A stretch of 64,000 bases of DNA from Thalassospira profundimaris (GCF_003326755.1 NZ_JPWH01000003.1:1-64000); one strand, 5' to 3'. Positions 9,470-18,947 are shown, counted from the first letter of the stretch. The notes: a model not told the origin generated them from the letters alone. Numbers and translations: made by a program.

Positions 9470-9895
9470 TTATTCCGCGAGATTGGCGCTCATGATATTG
9501 GCAAGTCGGTTGAAATCGGTGATTTCATCGGGGGAAAGCCCGGCTGCCATGCGTGAAGCGGCGATTTCTTCGACCTCTTTGATCCGCTTTATCATTTGAT
9601 ATCCTTTCGGCGTCAGACGCAGGATATTGCTGCGTTTGTCGTCGGGGTGCGGATGTTTTTCGATCAGGTTTTCAGCCAGCAAATCCTTGAGAAGACGGGC
9701 AAGCTGGCCTTTGTCGTGTTTGGTGCGGGTTGATAATGCCAAAGGCGTGCAGTCAGGAACGGCATTGATGCCCTTAAGCGTTCGGATATGCGAAATGGCA
9801 AGGGGGATGTCCGCCTGCTGATAGGCCTGGCGCAATGCCCGTTTATAGGCATGAAGCAGGGTATGCAGGGTTTCGCCAATCGTCATATCGGGCAT
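9470..9895 (-). CDS. MarR-family transcriptional regulator
   Basis: A 141-residue winged-helix regulator. The central DNA-binding region (around residues 50-95) carries TKHDKGQLARLLKDLLAEN and the wing HPDDKRSNILRLTPKG, the classical MarR signature DxRxxxxxLTxxG. It sits between an MFS exporter gene and a siderophore reductase gene on the same strand, so the three look like one autoregulated operon. Twin dyads at 11507-11548 upstream of the MFS gene are its most likely operators. The ATG at 9895 has CGGAG six bases before it. Confidence 0.92.
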   Translation of the reverse strand: MPDMTIGETLHTLLHAYKRALRQAYQQADIPLAISHIRTLKGINAVPDCTPLALSTRTKHDKGQLARLLKDLLAENLIEKHPHPDDKRSNILRLTPKGYQMIKRIKEVEEIAASRMAAGLSPDEITDFNRLANIMSANLAE

Positions 9896-9972
9896 CGTCA
9901 GCTCCGTTTGTCATGTGACGTAATCATCAGCCCAGGTGGCGTCAATGCCCCCGGAATGGATGGAAAGGGGCA

Positions 9973-11355
9973 TCAGGAAATGATGCCGACCTGCCAGGCG
10001 CGGTTGCGAATGGCACTGATACAGCCCGAAATCAGGGCAAAGCCCGCTGCGCTATACATCAAAAGGGCAAGGCTGAATTCGGTGCTGTGTGCAATCAGGA
10101 TGGCGGCGAGTGCCGCGCCGCTTGATTGTCCCAAAAGCCGGGCGGTTGATTGCAGGCCACTGGCCCCGCCACTGCGTTCACGCGGGGCGCTGGTGAGCAT
10201 GATGCGGTTATTGGGTGTTTGAAACAGGGCAAAACCGGCCCCGGCCAGCATCAGGGCAAGAATGATGGTATAATTGCCCGCCTCGCTGGGCAGCCAAACC
10301 GTGGCGGCAAGGCCGGTGGCGAAAATGACCATGCCGATGGTGGTAAGCGGGGCCGCCGAATATTTGTCGGCCAGGCGACCGGCAATTGGCGCGGTCAGGG
10401 CTGTCGCCACCGGCCAGGGCGTCATCAGGATACCGGTTTTGACGGCATCATAACCAATGACGTCATGGAAGAAAAATGGCAGCGAGACAAAGGCGATAAA
10501 CTGAGCGCAAAACCCGCAGATCGAGGCAATGATGGAGCCGGTAAAAACCGGACTGCGCAACAGATCAATCGGCAATAATGGCATGTCGCGGTAAAGTTGA
10601 CGGCGGACAAGGGCAATTCCGGCAGTCAGGGCAATAATGAACTGACCGATAATCAGTGCCATGTTGTGACTGGTGCCAATGCTGCCCAATGCGGAGATCA
10701 AAAAGCCCAGGGCAAGTGCGTTTAATACGGCACTACCGAAATCGAATTTGGCACCGTTGAGTTTGTTGTAGGGCAGAGTGAAATAACCCATGACAAAAGC
10801 AAGGATTGAAATCGGCACATTGATTAAAAACAGCCAGTGCCAGCTTGAAACCGCCAGAATGGCCGATGCGATGGAAGGCCCGGCAGCCGCAGAGATCGCG
10901 ACGACCATTGCCACCATGCTGATACCGCGTCCCAGCAGCCTGACAGGCATAATGTGACGAACCAGGGCACCATTGATGCTCATCATGGCGGCACCGCCCA
11001 GTCCCTGAACCAGGCGGGCAAATGTCAGGATTTCGATGGTGGGAGAATAGGCACATAAAATCGACGCCCCGCAAAACAGCACCAGCCCGGCGAGATTGAT
11101 TTTGCGAAAGCCGATTTTTTCGCCCAGGGCAGCCAGGGGCAGCAGGGCAATTACGACGGCAAGCTGATAGGCCGTCACGACCCAAATGGCGTGCGCGGCA
11201 CTGACATGCTGGTCGTGCGCGATGGTCGGCAGGGCAACATTGATAATCGAGCCATCCAGCACCGCCATCATAATGGCGAGCGAGACGGTCAGAAAAGCAA
11301 GGCCACGTTGGGGCTGAGGTAAGCCATCCTCGTGAATGACCGGTGATTTTGACAT
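9973..11355 (-). CDS. MFS transporter, DHA2 (14-helix drug:H+ antiporter) family
   Basis: A 460-residue membrane protein. The first helix carries LDGSIINVALPTI, a DHA2/EmrB-QacA motif, and the protein is hydrophobic throughout with about 12-14 helices. The start at 11355 (MSKSPVIHED) has AGGAAG upstream; the frame is open 15 codons further, without a ribosome site. It exports drugs or small metabolites. Co-transcription with a MarR regulator and a ferric-siderophore reductase, behind a Fur-like site, raises the possibility that it exports a siderophore or secretes a metal-binding compound. That is inference. Confidence 0.9.
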   Translation of the reverse strand: MSKSPVIHEDGLPQPQRGLAFLTVSLAIMMAVLDGSIINVALPTIAHDQHVSAAHAIWVVTAYQLAVVIALLPLAALGEKIGFRKINLAGLVLFCGASILCAYSPTIEILTFARLVQGLGGAAMMSINGALVRHIMPVRLLGRGISMVAMVVAISAAAGPSIASAILAVSSWHWLFLINVPISILAFVMGYFTLPYNKLNGAKFDFGSAVLNALALGFLISALGSIGTSHNMALIIGQFIIALTAGIALVRRQLYRDMPLLPIDLLRSPVFTGSIIASICGFCAQFIAFVSLPFFFHDVIGYDAVKTGILMTPWPVATALTAPIAGRLADKYSAAPLTTIGMVIFATGLAATVWLPSEAGNYTIILALMLAGAGFALFQTPNNRIMLTSAPRERSGGASGLQSTARLLGQSSGAALAAILIAHSTEFSLALLMYSAAGFALISGCISAIRNRAWQVGIIS

Positions 11356-11506
11356 GCAGAACTCTTCCTGAAACCGCGCATGGGGAGGGATGCAGCCCAT
11401 GACGGTCGGGGTGAAAGCAGTAAATTGAAAGATCAGGCCTGTCTTGAAAGGCAGGCAATATGCCAGAATGCGACATTGCGTGCTGGCAGGTTTGAGGGAA
11501 TATTCA

Positions 11507-11548
11507 TTGATAAAGTCAACTAATAGAAAATATAGTTGATAAAGTCAA
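11507..11548. promoter_or_regulatory. twin candidate MarR operators
   Basis: TTGATAAAGTCAA occurs at 11507-11519 and again at 11536-11548, 29 bp apart. Each is a dyad (TTGA-N5-TCAA). The first extends to TCAACTA and the second begins TAGTTGA, so the ideal site is TAGTTGA-TAAAG-TCAACTA. They lie 150-190 bp upstream of the MFS start and fit the size and symmetry of MarR sites. Confidence 0.65.
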
Positions 11549-11565
11549 TGATAATAATTCTTATC
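11547..11565. promoter_or_regulatory. candidate Fur box
   Basis: AATGATAATAATTCTTATC resembles the Fur consensus (GATAATGATAATCATTATC) and has GATAA and TTATC ends. It abuts the second MarR-like dyad. A related AT-rich stretch, TGATTATTATCA (11585-11596), lies further upstream. Iron control would fit the siderophore reductase in the operon. Confidence 0.5.
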
Positions 11566-11631
11566 TGTGAAAAACTTCAAAATATGATTATTATCAATGC
11601 GTTACGGGTTAATTTTAAGCTCTTGAGCCAC

Positions 11632-11668
11632 AAAAAACGACCCCCGCCCTTAAATCAAGGACGGGGGT
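11632..11668 (-). terminator. terminator of adenine deaminase gene
   Basis: On the minus strand CCCCCGTCCTT pairs with AAGGGCGGGGG, followed by TCGTTTTTTG. It lies about 30 bp after the ade stop codon. Confidence 0.88.
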
Positions 11669-11698
11669 GAAGATGCTTGGGCCGATTTTGCTAAGGTC

Positions 11699-13405
11699 TT
11701 AGTTCACGAAATCGAACTTATCGACATCAAATAATCCCCGGTCCGTCATCTTGAGATGCGGGATCACCGGCAGGGCCAAAAAGGCCACCTGCAGGAAAGG
11801 TTCGGGCAATTTGCAGTCCAGGTCCTTTGCCGCAGCACGCAAATGTTCCAGATCTTCGGAAATGGTCTCGAACGGTTTTTCGCTCATGAGGCCGGCGACG
11901 GGCAGGGGCAAATCGGCGGTAATTTTGCCGCCATTGGCAACGGCAAAACCGCCCCCCATTTCGATCAGCCGGTTAACCGCCAGGGCCATGTCGGCATCAT
12001 TGGCACCCACCACTGTAATGTTATGGCTGTCATGCCCGACCGATGATGCAATGGCCCCCCGCTTAAGGCCAAAACCGGTGACAAAGCTGCGGCCGATATT
12101 GCCGTTTTTGCCGTGCCGTTCAATCACGGCCACCTTGATCACGTCGGCCTCAAGGTCGGGCACCAGCCCGTTGGCCGAAACTTCAAGGGTGGCTTCCTCG
12201 CGAAAGGTCAGGATCAGGCCGGGTTTAACACCGATCACGGGTGTCTGGTTCTGGCCCGGTTTGGGCGCGCAAACAAAGGCATCGGCCGAAACCGGCTTTG
12301 CCTTCATGGATGTTAAACCAACCGCCGGAACCTGTTCACGCGCCTCAAACAGGGCTGGCGTCACAAGTCTGCCCCCGGCGATCACGTCGCTGACCTGGCA
12401 GTCTTCCAGATTATCGAGCAAAGCAATATCCGCCCGCCAGCCCGGACCAATCAACCCGCGATCCTTAAGGCCAAAAATACGTGCTGCCGAATGGGATGCC
12501 GCCCGGTAAACATGATGCAGCGGCCGTCCCTTGGCAATCAGGCGGCGGATCAACGCATCCAGGTGGCCTTCCTCGCCAATATCCAGCGGGTTACGGTCAT
12601 CGGTACACAGGGCAACAAAGCTTGAGGTGTTTTCATCCAGAATTTCGGCAAGGGCTTCCAGATCCTTGGAAACAGACCCTTCACGGATCAAAATCGCCAT
12701 GCCTTTTGCCAGCTTTTCACGGGCTTCTTCGGCCGATGTGGCCTCGTGATCGGTGCGAATACCTGCCGCCATATAGCCATTTAACGGCAAGCCGCGCACC
12801 AGCGGCGCATGACCATCCATATGACCATCCTGAAACGCCAGCAGCTTTGCCATAATGCCGGGATCAAGGTTCAGCACGCCGGGATAATTCATCACCTCGG
12901 CCAGGCCAACCACCTTGGGGTGATCGCGAAATGGCAGTAAATCATCGATCTCAAGCTGCGCACCTGATGTTTCAAACGGCGTTGCAGGCACGCAGGATGA
13001 CAGGTTGACGCGAATATCCATAATGGCGCGTTCGGCACTATCCAGGAAATAGCGAATACCGGCAGCCCCCAGTACATTGGCAATTTCATGCGGGTCACAC
13101 AAAACCGTGGTCACACCATGCGGCAAAACACAGCGGTCAAATTCCAGCGGGGTGACAAGCGAACTTTCGATATGAAGATGCGTATCAATAAAGCCGGGTA
13201 CGGCAAAGCGACCGGTGCCGTCAATTTCAACATCGCCTTTATAATCGGCATGGGTGCCGACAATGCGATCACCTACAATGGCAATATCGGTTGTGATGAT
13301 GGCACCGGTAATAACATCGAGCAGGCCAACATTACGAATGACCATATCCGCCGGGACTTTGCCCTGTCCGGCTTGAATACATTTTGAAAGTCGGGAATGG
13401 TCCAT
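11699..13405 (-). CDS. ade: adenine deaminase
   Basis: A 568-residue amidohydrolase that converts adenine to hypoxanthine and ammonia in purine salvage. Near the N-terminus it has [17 protein letters not shown] (metal-binding HxH), then DPHEIANV and, later, [13 protein letters not shown]-like and MGGGFAV-type segments typical of the Ade family (usual length 550-600). The start at 13405 (MDHSRLSKC) has AAAGGA seven bases upstream and is preferred to an open frame starting at 13480. It is a single-gene unit with its own terminator. No purine riboswitch is visible in front of it. Confidence 0.95.
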   Translation of the reverse strand: MDHSRLSKCIQAGQGKVPADMVIRNVGLLDVITGAIITTDIAIVGDRIVGTHADYKGDVEIDGTGRFAVPGFIDTHLHIESSLVTPLEFDRCVLPHGVTTVLCDPHEIANVLGAAGIRYFLDSAERAIMDIRVNLSSCVPATPFETSGAQLEIDDLLPFRDHPKVVGLAEVMNYPGVLNLDPGIMAKLLAFQDGHMDGHAPLVRGLPLNGYMAAGIRTDHEATSAEEAREKLAKGMAILIREGSVSKDLEALAEILDENTSSFVALCTDDRNPLDIGEEGHLDALIRRLIAKGRPLHHVYRAASHSAARIFGLKDRGLIGPGWRADIALLDNLEDCQVSDVIAGGRLVTPALFEAREQVPAVGLTSMKAKPVSADAFVCAPKPGQNQTPVIGVKPGLILTFREEATLEVSANGLVPDLEADVIKVAVIERHGKNGNIGRSFVTGFGLKRGAIASSVGHDSHNITVVGANDADMALAVNRLIEMGGGFAVANGGKITADLPLPVAGLMSEKPFETISEDLEHLRAAAKDLDCKLPEPFLQVAFLALPVIPHLKMTDRGLFDVDKFDFVN

Positions 13406-13559
13406 CGCGTTATCCTTTGTTCCTGTTTGCGGCACATGCTGCATGCTTTCAGGAATAAACGATCTGGTGGCCCCGGGCACTAGTTAATCTGTTTTTCGCA
13501 TCTCTGCCGTGCAGGGTGGCTGCTATTGGCCATTTCCCGGCATGGCGGATGAGTTCGGG

Positions 13560-14237
13560 TTAATCCGCCTGCACGCGATAAATATCGTAATATATCAGCT
13601 TGCTGTCGCCAAAATCGCTGTGCCGGGGAATATAGGGCGATGGGGGCGAATGATGGACCTGTTCCCACAGCATTTCAGATGTCAGCTTTTGCATCAGGTC
13701 GGCAAAGGCCGTGTCATAAAGGTCGGTTCGGTGGGTAAAGGTAATGATGCCGCCCGGTTTGACGAGGCGAACAAGTTCGCGCATCAGACCTTCGATATGT
13801 CGAACATAGGTTAGCGCGCCAATACATTGTGCCGCGGCAAAGCTGTTGTCGTCAAAATCCAGTTGCTGGTTCATGTTCTGGATTTTCAGAAGGGTGTAAC
13901 AGTCCTTGGCTTTGGCCTGTTTCAGGGATTCTGGCGAAATATCAATGCCGGTTATGTGGCGATACCCCTGTTTGGCAAGTTCCAGCCCGGTTAAACCGGT
14001 GCCACATCCGGCATCCAGGATCGGGCTGTCTTTGGCAATATTCTGTTGCGCCATGATGGTGGCGGCTTTTGTCGGGGCTTCATAGCCCATATCCAGCAGG
14101 TCTTTTTCGTAGGACGTCGCCCATTTGTCATAATAGGCTGCCAGTTCTTCGGGGCTGGCATCGGTCATGCTGGCAAGGTCGGATGCTGTATCGGAAATAT
14201 CTTTCTGGCTGGTGGCGCCATTACTGGCATCTACCAT
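13560..14237 (-). CDS. class I SAM-dependent methyltransferase
   Basis: A 225-residue protein with a Rossmann methyltransferase core. Motif I is ILDAGCGTGLTGLELAKQG (around residues 73-91), followed by the acidic GIDISPESL loop and motif IV-like AAQCIGALTYV. Residues 30-60 (EELAAYYDKWATSYEKDLLDMGY) match the N-terminal helix of small-molecule methyltransferases, related to Williams-Beuren WBSCR27-type proteins. The substrate is unknown. The start has GAGAGG in front. It is divergent from the PhoX gene and probably monocistronic. Confidence 0.88.
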   Translation of the reverse strand: MVDASNGATSQKDISDTASDLASMTDASPEELAAYYDKWATSYEKDLLDMGYEAPTKAATIMAQQNIAKDSPILDAGCGTGLTGLELAKQGYRHITGIDISPESLKQAKAKDCYTLLKIQNMNQQLDFDDNSFAAAQCIGALTYVRHIEGLMRELVRLVKPGGIITFTHRTDLYDTAFADLMQKLTSEMLWEQVHHSPPSPYIPRHSDFGDSKLIYYDIYRVQAD

Positions 14238-14543
14238 GTTTTCACCTCTCTGATTTTGCGGCTTTATTTTTCTGAAGTCACGCCAAGTAAGGCACAGACG
14301 ACGGCCAATTGCAAGTTAGGACCGGGAAGCTCGATGGCACGGGTTGCACCTCTTGTTGAACAGGGTGGTCAAAATTCGCCTGCGTGCTTTGATTGTTATC
14401 TGGAATGACACCAAAGTTTTATCAAACCGTCACAGACAAAAATTAGAATGCGGGCATCGCCTGTTTTGCTCTGGGTTTGACAGGCAGCTCTCTCTTACGG
14501 GTTTCTTCCCGGATTTCAGATTGTTATTTTGAGGATTAACGAC
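14238..14543. promoter_or_regulatory. divergent promoter region with weak Pho-box-like site
   Basis: About 300 bp between the methyltransferase and phoX. GTTTTAT and CCGTCAC, 11 bp apart (14416-14433), match 10 of 14 positions of the tandem CTGTCAT/CTGTCAC Pho box. This would fit phosphate control of the phosphatase downstream, but the first half-site is poor. I see no small gene in it. Confidence 0.35.
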
Positions 14544-16463
14544 ATGACCAGCCCAACCGGCATTTCCCGCCGTTCGCTGCTTGGTATTCTTGCGGGCGCG
14601 CCTTTCCTCCCGTTGCTTGAAACATCGGCCCTGTCCATGCTGGGCAGCACCCCGGCCTTTGCCGCAACGGCCAAAAATCGTGTCAAGTCGATTGAATTTG
14701 TGGGTATGGCTGCCCCCGCAACCGACGCCGAACGGGCCACCACCACGGTTAATTCCGGCCTTGTCGCAACCTATGAAAATGGTGCAACACAGGCTTTCAA
14801 ACTGGGGTATAAACCGCTTTTCATTACGGGTGACGAAGTTCCCGATGGCAAGGGCGGCAAGGTTGTTGCCGGTGGCTATCGCGACATCAACAACAACCCG
14901 ATCATTGATGAATCCTCGCCCGACAAACGCCAGTTCTTCTCGGACTGCCCGGATGGCTACAGCCTGATCAAAGTTGATGGCGCCAAGGTTCCGGGTGTGA
15001 AGGGCAACACGGTTTTCGCCGTGGTTCAGTTTGAATATACCTCGCGCGCCTATGATGGCACCGACATGTATGGCAAGCTGCCATCCCCGATTGCCGTTCT
15101 GACCTTTGACCAGGACCCGAAAAGCGGCGAGCTGAGCCTGGTTCAGTATCATCCGGTTGATACCAGCAAGGTACATGGCCTCTGGATCACATGTGCCGCC
15201 AGCCTGTCCCCCTGGAATACGCATCTGTCATCGGAAGAATACGAACCCGATGCCACCAAGGCAGCCACCTCGGAAGAATTCCAGACCTACAGCAAAACCC
15301 TGTATGGCGATCCGAAAAAGGCCAATCCCTATCATTACGGCCACATGCCCGAAGTGATCGTAAATGCCGATGGCACCGGCGAAATCAAAAAGCATTATTG
15401 CCTGGGCCGTATTTCGCACGAACTGGTGCAGGTCATGCCGGATCAGCGCACGACCCTCATGGGTGACGATGCCACCAATGGCGGCCTGTTCATGTTCATC
15501 GCCGACAAACCGGCGGACCTTTCCTCGGGTAAACTTTATGTTGCCAAGGTCATGCAGCGCGAAGGTGTTGACCTGGACAAGGGCGGTTCGTTTGACCTGA
15601 AATGGGTCCTTCTGGGACATGCCACCAGCGACGAAATCAAGGCGCTGGCCGATAAACTGACAGCCGATGACATTATTGATGTTGTCCATGAAGACCCGAA
15701 AGATGACAGCTTCACCGCCATTCGTTTCAGCGGCAAGGAACAGTGGGTGCGCGTTAAACCGGGCATGGAAAAGGCCGCAGCCTATCTTGAAACCCACCGT
15801 TATGCCCCGCTGGTGGGCGGTACGCTGGCCTTCACCAAAATGGAAGGCACCACGGTCAATGCCAAGGACAAAATCGGTTATTCCGCCATGTCCTATATCT
15901 ATAAATCCATGAGCGACGGTAAAAACCCGATCAAGGTTGACCAGATCAAGGCCGGTGCCGTTTACGCATGGCCGATGACCGGCGGCCAGACCGATACCGA
16001 CGGCAATGCGATTGATAGTGACTGGGTCCCGGTCACGATGGCCGCCGTGCCGGAACTGATTGGCCGTGACCTTGAAACCCCGGATGAAATCGGCAACACC
16101 GCTGATGTCAACCTGATTGCCAACCCGGATAACATCAAGTTCTCCGAAAAAATGCGGACCCTGTTTGTCGGTGAAGACAGCGGCAACCACGTCAATAACT
16201 TCCTGTGGGCCTATAATGTCGATACCAAAAAGCTGGACCGCATCCTTTCCTGCCCGGCTGGTGCCGAATCAACCGGCCTGCATGCTGTCGATGACATGAA
16301 CGGCTTTGCCTACATCATGAGCAACTTCCAGCATCCGGGCGACTGGGAAAAAGGCCTGCACGACAAGGTCAAAGCCGAACTCGAACCCCTGATTGACGCC
16401 AACTACCGCGACCGCTTTGCCGGTGGTGTTGGGTACATCCACGGGATTCCTGTCGAAGGCTGA
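14544..16463 (+). CDS. phoX: PhoX-type alkaline phosphatase (DUF839), Tat-exported
   Basis: A 639-residue protein with a Tat signal: SRRSLLGIL at residues 8-16, then a hydrophobic stretch and TPAFA cleavage site near residue 40. The body matches the PhoX/DUF839 family, calcium- and iron-dependent monoester phosphatases common in marine bacteria, for example LVQYHPVD, TLMGDDATNGGLFMF and the late FVGEDSGNHVNNFLWAYN segment. It would release phosphate from organic esters in the periplasm or outside. The ATG at 14544 has GAGGA eight bases upstream. Monocistronic with its own terminator. Confidence 0.92.
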   Translation: MTSPTGISRRSLLGILAGAPFLPLLETSALSMLGSTPAFAATAKNRVKSIEFVGMAAPATDAERATTTVNSGLVATYENGATQAFKLGYKPLFITGDEVPDGKGGKVVAGGYRDINNNPIIDESSPDKRQFFSDCPDGYSLIKVDGAKVPGVKGNTVFAVVQFEYTSRAYDGTDMYGKLPSPIAVLTFDQDPKSGELSLVQYHPVDTSKVHGLWITCAASLSPWNTHLSSEEYEPDATKAATSEEFQTYSKTLYGDPKKANPYHYGHMPEVIVNADGTGEIKKHYCLGRISHELVQVMPDQRTTLMGDDATNGGLFMFIADKPADLSSGKLYVAKVMQREGVDLDKGGSFDLKWVLLGHATSDEIKALADKLTADDIIDVVHEDPKDDSFTAIRFSGKEQWVRVKPGMEKAAAYLETHRYAPLVGGTLAFTKMEGTTVNAKDKIGYSAMSYIYKSMSDGKNPIKVDQIKAGAVYAWPMTGGQTDTDGNAIDSDWVPVTMAAVPELIGRDLETPDEIGNTADVNLIANPDNIKFSEKMRTLFVGEDSGNHVNNFLWAYNVDTKKLDRILSCPAGAESTGLHAVDDMNGFAYIMSNFQHPGDWEKGLHDKVKAELEPLIDANYRDRFAGGVGYIHGIPVEG

Positions 16464-16489
16464 TTAGTCTTTATTGCAGTGCACCTTTC

Positions 16490-16522
16490 AAAGGGGCAGG
16501 CTCTTGGGCTTGCCCTTTTTTT
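16490..16522 (+). terminator. phoX terminator
   Basis: AAGGGGCAGGC pairs with GCTTGCCCTT around a TCTTGG loop and ends in seven T residues, 27 bp after the phoX stop. Confidence 0.9.
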
Positions 16523-16611
16523 AGAGTGATCATTTCATGTGGCAGGGCAATTTACAGGGTTGTTAAATTCGCAGCGACTTCCTTCGCGCGATCTTTTATT
16601 CTTTCCGGATT

Positions 16612-17520
16612 ATGGCATTTACGATCCGACAACTTCAGTATTTCGTTGCGGTGGCCGAGCAGGGGACGGTTTCCGGCGCGGCGCATATTCTGTCGATTTC
16701 GCAATCGGCTGTTACCGAAGCGATCAAGGAACTGGAAATTGATCTGGGGGTTTCCCTGTTCGAGCGGCATTCCCGTGGCCTGAATATCACCCATCAGGGG
16801 CATCAGTTTTTGCGGCATGCAACGGCCATTCTGGCCGATGTTTCGGATGCCAGGCGCGCGTTTGAGGGCAATCAGAAAACGCTGAAAGGGGAGTTGCATC
16901 TGGGTGTGACCTCGCTGGTGGCGGGTTATGTGCTGTCCGATATTCTCGCCCGGTATCGTCGGGCGTATCCGGCCGTGACTGTTTCGGCGATCGAGGATAA
17001 TGGCGATTACCTGGAACATCTTCTGATCGGCGGCGAGATTGATGTGGCGGTGATGGTGATCTCTAACCTGCGCGATCGCATGGCCCTGCAATCGGAAATT
17101 CTTGAAGTGTCGCCCTATCGCCTGTGGTTGCCGATGGGGCATCGGCTGGCGACCGCGCAAAGCATCAGTTTGACCGATGTCACATCCGAGCCATTGATCA
17201 TGCTGACAGTCGATGAGATTGAAGAGGCGACGGGCAAATTGCTGGGGGCTTTGGGCGCACGGCTGGATGTGGCGTTTCGCACCCGCTCGGTCGAGGCGGT
17301 GCGCAGCCTGGTGGCAACCGGGGCCGGGGTGGCGTTGCTGCCCGATCTGGTTTATCGCCCCTGGTCGCTGGAAGGCGACCGGATTGAATCGCGCGATGTA
17401 TCGGGCACGCTGCCAGTGGTGCAGGTTGGTGTTGTCTGGCGCAAGGGTTTGAAACTCAGCCAGGCGGCGCGCGATTTTATCGGGGTTGCACAGGCCCATC
17501 GTGCAATGCGGCAACGGTAA
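16612..17520 (+). CDS. LysR-family transcriptional regulator
   Basis: A 302-residue LysR regulator. Its N-terminal helix-turn-helix reads AAHILSISQSAVTEAIKELEIDLGVSLFER (residues 23-52), followed by an effector-binding domain. It lies upstream of and codirectional with the ydcS-like operon, with a 165-bp gap holding two palindromes (17536-17548 and 17562-17582). In E. coli the equivalent operon neighbours a MocR regulator instead, so this would be a different control protein for the same pathway. Regulation of the operon is inferred from position only. Confidence 0.92.
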   Translation: MAFTIRQLQYFVAVAEQGTVSGAAHILSISQSAVTEAIKELEIDLGVSLFERHSRGLNITHQGHQFLRHATAILADVSDARRAFEGNQKTLKGELHLGVTSLVAGYVLSDILARYRRAYPAVTVSAIEDNGDYLEHLLIGGEIDVAVMVISNLRDRMALQSEILEVSPYRLWLPMGHRLATAQSISLTDVTSEPLIMLTVDEIEEATGKLLGALGARLDVAFRTRSVEAVRSLVATGAGVALLPDLVYRPWSLEGDRIESRDVSGTLPVVQVGVVWRKGLKLSQAARDFIGVAQAHRAMRQR

Positions 17521-17535
17521 ATTTTTGTCATTATT

Positions 17536-17548
17536 ATATTGATAATAT
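17536..17548. promoter_or_regulatory. AT-rich palindrome, candidate LysR site
   Basis: ATATT-GAT-AATAT is a perfect dyad in the promoter region of the ydcS-like operon. Its A/T-rich symmetry suits the LysR T-N11-A type of site. Confidence 0.35.
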
Positions 17549-17561
17549 TGGATTTTATATA

Positions 17562-17582
17562 GGTATCGGTAAATCCGATACC
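17562..17582. promoter_or_regulatory. perfect 8-bp inverted repeat upstream of ydcS-like gene
   Basis: GGTATCGG (17562-17569) and CCGATACC (17575-17582) flank a five-base spacer, 104 bp before the ydcS start. No T-run follows, so an operator is more likely than a terminator, though it could also cap the lysR transcript. Confidence 0.5.
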
Positions 17583-17685
17583 GTGTTTCTGATAAATGAA
17601 ATTGTGAAACCGGGGATAAGGCGTACCCTCCTTGTACGGAAAAAGTGATCAGCAAGATCGCATTCCATTAACAGGGAGACTAATC

Positions 17686-18843
17686 ATGAAATCGCTTTTG
17701 CAATGCTGCACAGCGGTAACGCTTGTGCTGTCGATGGCCGGTCAGGCCGGTGCTGCCGAAATGATTGAAAAACTGGGAGAAGGTGAAGGGCAGGTCAATA
17801 TTGTCGCCTGGCCGGGCTATATCGAACGCGGCGATACCGACAAGGCCTATGACTGGGTGACGGATTTTGAAAAATCCACCGGCTGTAAGGTTAACGTCAA
17901 AACCGCAAACACCTCCGATGAGATGGTTGCCCTGATGAATGAGGGCGGGTTTGACCTTGTCACCGCGTCTGGCGATGCGTCTTTGCGCATGATTGCCGGG
18001 AAACGGGTGCAACCCATCAATACGGCCCTTATTCCAAGCTGGAGCACGGTGGATAAACGCCTTCAGGATGCTGCCTGGTATACGGTTGACGGTGTGCATT
18101 ATGGCGTTCCCTACCAGTGGGGGCCAAATGTGCTGCTTTATAACACCAAGGATTTCAAGGAACCGCCCACCAGTTGGGATGTTGTTTTTAATGAAATGAC
18201 GATGGCCGATGGCAAATCCAACAAGGGCCGTATCCAGGCCTATGACGGTGCCATTCATATTGCCGATGCCGCCAATTACCTGATGGCGCACAAACCTGAA
18301 CTGGGCATTAAAGACCCCTATGAGCTTAATGAAGAGCAGTATCAGGCGGCACTGGATTTGTTGCGCGGGCAGCGCAAGCTGGTATCGCGCTACTGGCATG
18401 ATGCAATGGTCCAGATTGATGACTTTAAAAACGAAGGCATGGTCGCATCTGATTCCTGGCCGTTTCAGGTGAACCTGTTAAAGGCCGATGGTGTGCCGGT
18501 GGCATCGACAATCCCCAAGGAAGGGGCAACCGGCTGGGCCGATACCACCATGATGCAGGCTGATGCTGCTCACCCGAATTGTGCCTATATGTGGATGGAG
18601 CATTCGATCCAGCCCAAAGTGCAGGGCGATGTGGCGGCCTGGTTTGGCTCCAACCCGGCGGTGCCTGCTGCGTGTAAGGGGAATGAACTGCTGGGTGATG
18701 AAGGCTGTAAAACCAACGGCTTTGATGATTTTGACCGCATTAAATTCTGGCGCACCCCGGTTTCCAAATGCGCAAGCCAGGATCAGTGCGTGCCCTATTA
18801 TCGTTGGGTTTCGGATTATATCGCCGTGATTGGCGGGCGTTAA
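17686..18843 (+). CDS. ydcS: polyamine-type ABC substrate-binding protein (YdcS-like)
   Basis: A 385-residue periplasmic protein of the PotD/PotF superfamily, closest in context to E. coli YdcS. It has a Sec signal (cleavage near residue 23, QAGAAE), then QVNIVAWPGYIERG, YGVPYQWGPNVLLYNT and a C-terminal pair of Cys-rich segments (AACKGNELLGDEGCKTN, KCASQDQC). The start at 17686 has AGGGAG upstream. It is first in the order ydcS-T-U-V-patD, exactly as in E. coli, so putrescine or a related diamine is the likely ligand. A strong hairpin follows the gene. Confidence 0.88.
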   Translation: MKSLLQCCTAVTLVLSMAGQAGAAEMIEKLGEGEGQVNIVAWPGYIERGDTDKAYDWVTDFEKSTGCKVNVKTANTSDEMVALMNEGGFDLVTASGDASLRMIAGKRVQPINTALIPSWSTVDKRLQDAAWYTVDGVHYGVPYQWGPNVLLYNTKDFKEPPTSWDVVFNEMTMADGKSNKGRIQAYDGAIHIADAANYLMAHKPELGIKDPYELNEEQYQAALDLLRGQRKLVSRYWHDAMVQIDDFKNEGMVASDSWPFQVNLLKADGVPVASTIPKEGATGWADTTMMQADAAHPNCAYMWMEHSIQPKVQGDVAAWFGSNPAVPAACKGNELLGDEGCKTNGFDDFDRIKFWRTPVSKCASQDQCVPYYRWVSDYIAVIGGR

Positions 18844-18886
18844 ACCCGCCAGCATTTATCAAGACCAAAATTTACCCTCATCAACA

Positions 18887-18931
18887 GGGTCCTTCCCTGC
18901 CTTCGCCCTTGTCCGGGGGCAGGGCGGACCC
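18887..18931 (+). terminator. intercistronic hairpin after ydcS
   Basis: GGGTCC (18887-18892) pairs with GGACCC (18926-18931) and CCCTGCC (18895-18901) with GGGCAGG (18918-18924), leaving a small internal loop. It lies 43 bp after the ydcS stop and 16 bp before the ydcT start, with no U-tract. It probably protects the upstream mRNA or attenuates transcription into ydcT. Confidence 0.75.
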
Positions 18932-18947
18932 GGTGACTGGATTTCCC

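Noticed and set aside
8425-9495. 356-codon open frame on the plus strand
   Set aside because: It lies antisense to the clear siderophore-reductase gene and its protein has no recognisable domain or sensible composition; it is a by-product of GC-rich codon bias.
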